NCBI GenBank assembly: GCA_949358305.1
Contig: OX442324.1
Span: 7,105,601-7,169,600, forward strand
Origin: Strigamia acuminata
Taxonomy: Eukaryota > Arthropoda > Chilopoda > Geophilomorpha > Linotaeniidae
Direction: 5' to 3'
DNA length: 64,000 nucleotides
How positions within the stretch are numbered: position 1 is the first letter of the stretch; each line of letters starts with the position of its first letter. Below, piece after piece: positions 63,212 to 64,000 of the stretch. The translations under genes were made by a program, and so were the position numbers. Below the pieces are notes generated by a model, which had not been told where the DNA came from, did no database searches, and saw only the letters and a list, made by a program, of their open reading frames with translations.

Positions 63212-63875
63212 TTTTTAAAAATGGGGAAAATTTATTTTTATATCTCCCGCTCGACATAGACTTGGTCTTGTCAATGGTGAGAAAGCCAAACGTATCATCA
63301 TCCCAACACGACTTACACATGTCTCTGAATCGAACGTACGTCATGTCCGTTCCAACATGGTTGTCAAAAACGTGTTTCATGTTTCTTTCGTCTTGTCTGA
63401 ACATGATTATTAAATTGGCATTGTCTCTTATCACCTGTTTTGGGATTCGGCTATAAGTCTGACACAAGTAAAAAGAGTCTACGTTACTATGACGGCCCTG
63501 GGCAAAATATTTCTCAATATTATGTTGCTTGTCGGTCATCACATCATCAAACACAAAAATAGACTTGTTCACAGTTTTATCAAAAAGTTGTTCGGGAGAC
63601 GGCACATCTTCGTTGCTCGGGAAGAAATGAGCTACCTGTTCGCCCAATTCCGATTCTAGATCCTCGAACAACTCTCTTAACCGCTCGTATTTTGGTTGAA
63701 ATAAAGTTTTAGAAAACACCATCAGCTTGTCAAATCGTAACCAGTGCAGGAAGTTTAGCAACAGATTCGTTTTCCCACATTCAGCCGGGCCACACATGAT
63801 GCATCTTATGTTTTTTGGCAGAATCGACTTATCACATTTATCCAAACGCCCCGTGTCAAAATTTATGACATTCAT
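63198..63875 (-). CDS. A32/FtsK-type genome packaging ATPase
   Basis: 225 residues from ATG 63875 (MNVINFDTGRLDKCDKS). Walker A is MCGPAECGKTNLLLNF (about 28-43). Walker B is KSIFVFDDVM (about 108). A sensor-like region HSNVDSFYLCQTYSRIPKQV is followed by NANLIIMFRQDERN. This is the compact HerA/FtsK-superfamily ATPase found in poxvirus A32, Polintons and adintoviruses, which pumps DNA into capsids. The C-terminal end is short and basic (SSGRYKNKFSPF). ATATAAAAA immediately precedes the ATG. It is transcribed away from the DUF5679-like gene. Confidence 0.92.
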   Translation of the reverse strand: MNVINFDTGRLDKCDKSILPKNIRCIMCGPAECGKTNLLLNFLHWLRFDKLMVFSKTLFQPKYERLRELFEDLESELGEQVAHFFPSNEDVPSPEQLFDKTVNKSIFVFDDVMTDKQHNIEKYFAQGRHSNVDSFYLCQTYSRIPKQVIRDNANLIIMFRQDERNMKHVFDNHVGTDMTYVRFRDMCKSCWDDDTFGFLTIDKTKSMSSGRYKNKFSPFLKNEHE

Positions 63876-63911
63876 TTTTTATATTCCCGTAATAAAAAAA
63901 AGAAGACAAAC
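63876..63911. promoter_or_regulatory. 36-bp divergent promoter region
   Basis: Only 36 bp separate the ATPase start (minus) from the zinc-protein start (plus). Each side has its own A-tract: ATATAAAAA before the ATPase on the minus strand and AATAAAAAAAAGAAG before the plus-strand gene. Transcription in both directions must be driven from this short segment or from within the genes. Confidence 0.5.
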
Positions 63912-64000
63912 ATGTTTTGCGTTAAATGTAAAAAGTCTACTCCTACCGGCACGTTGGAAATGGGAGTCACTAAGAACAACAGAGCCTACAAAAGAGGTAA
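63912..64000 (+). CDS. DUF5679-like small zinc protein, cut by window end
   Basis: Starts MFCVKCKKSTPTGTLE and continues through TKNNRAYKRG to the window edge, 29 complete codons. The CxxC pair and the TKNNR-A-KG pattern match the small zinc-ribbon proteins (DUF5679 type) found in Polintons and large DNA viruses, in which a second CxxC follows. That second pair would lie just beyond the window. Function unknown. Confidence 0.65.
   Translation, partial: MFCVKCKKSTPTGTLEMGVTKNNRAYKRG

Noticed and set aside
1-64000. tRNA and rRNA genes
   Set aside because: Only tRNA-complementary primer sites were seen; no cloverleaf or rRNA segment was recognised by eye.

Overview
This window is a dense, repeat-built stretch of an arthropod genome, most likely an insect. 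The evidence is an interstitial TTAGG array (the insect telomere motif), Ty1/copia, Ty3/gypsy and Tc1 elements of animal type, a copia element whose primer site matches the anticodon region of the initiator methionine tRNA, and a Polinton/Maverick-type (adintovirus-like) integrated DNA virus. No ordinary host gene could be identified. Family names come from motif recognition; no database search was run.

Layout. (1) 1-6063: copia-1, an apparently intact 1642-codon Gag-Pol with its 3' LTR; its 5' LTR lies before the window. (2) 6064-9403: a broken Arg/Ser/Glu-rich reading frame split by a solo LTR, then about 1.9 kb without a recognisable gene. (3) 9404-25958: a nest of transposons. A decayed copia (copia-2) carries a solo LTR and was then hit by gypsy-2. 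The 5' LTR of gypsy-2 was hit by gypsy-1, its gag by an intact-looking Tc1 element, and its pol by copia-3. (4) 26085-39130: an 11-bp minisatellite, then about 103 copies of a 40-bp satellite, then a related 40/44-bp satellite with longer-period repeats. An intact copia (copia-4, matching LTRs, 5-bp target duplication) sits inside the second satellite. (5) 39131-41387: unique sequence with TTAGG repeats, then a fold-back structure of decamer minisatellites. (6) 41388-64000: the Polinton-like virus, running off the right edge.

The viral block has the Polinton/adintovirus gene set. Protein-primed DNA polymerase B lies on the plus strand. Convergent to it, on the minus strand, are a fibre-like coiled-coil protein, an adenain-type protease, a protein VI-like membrane-active precursor, a double-jelly-roll major capsid candidate, a 51-residue peptide with a protease-site motif, a penton-like minor capsid protein, a DUF8207-like protein and an A32/FtsK-type packaging ATPase. 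A DUF5679-like zinc protein begins on the plus strand at the edge. All nine genes that have an ATG carry an A-tract motif (T/A-rich, then 5-8 A) at or shortly before it. The polymerase gene is split by a complete gypsy element (gypsy-3, 42594-54434) with 1926-bp LTRs and a 4-bp target duplication. The two halves remain in the same frame, so the virus was probably coding-intact until recently.

The three gypsy elements share an expression layout: gag ends in AAC TAG and pol follows in the -1 frame. In gypsy-3 and gypsy-2 this is a canonical A AAA AAC slippery site followed by a G/C-rich hairpin.
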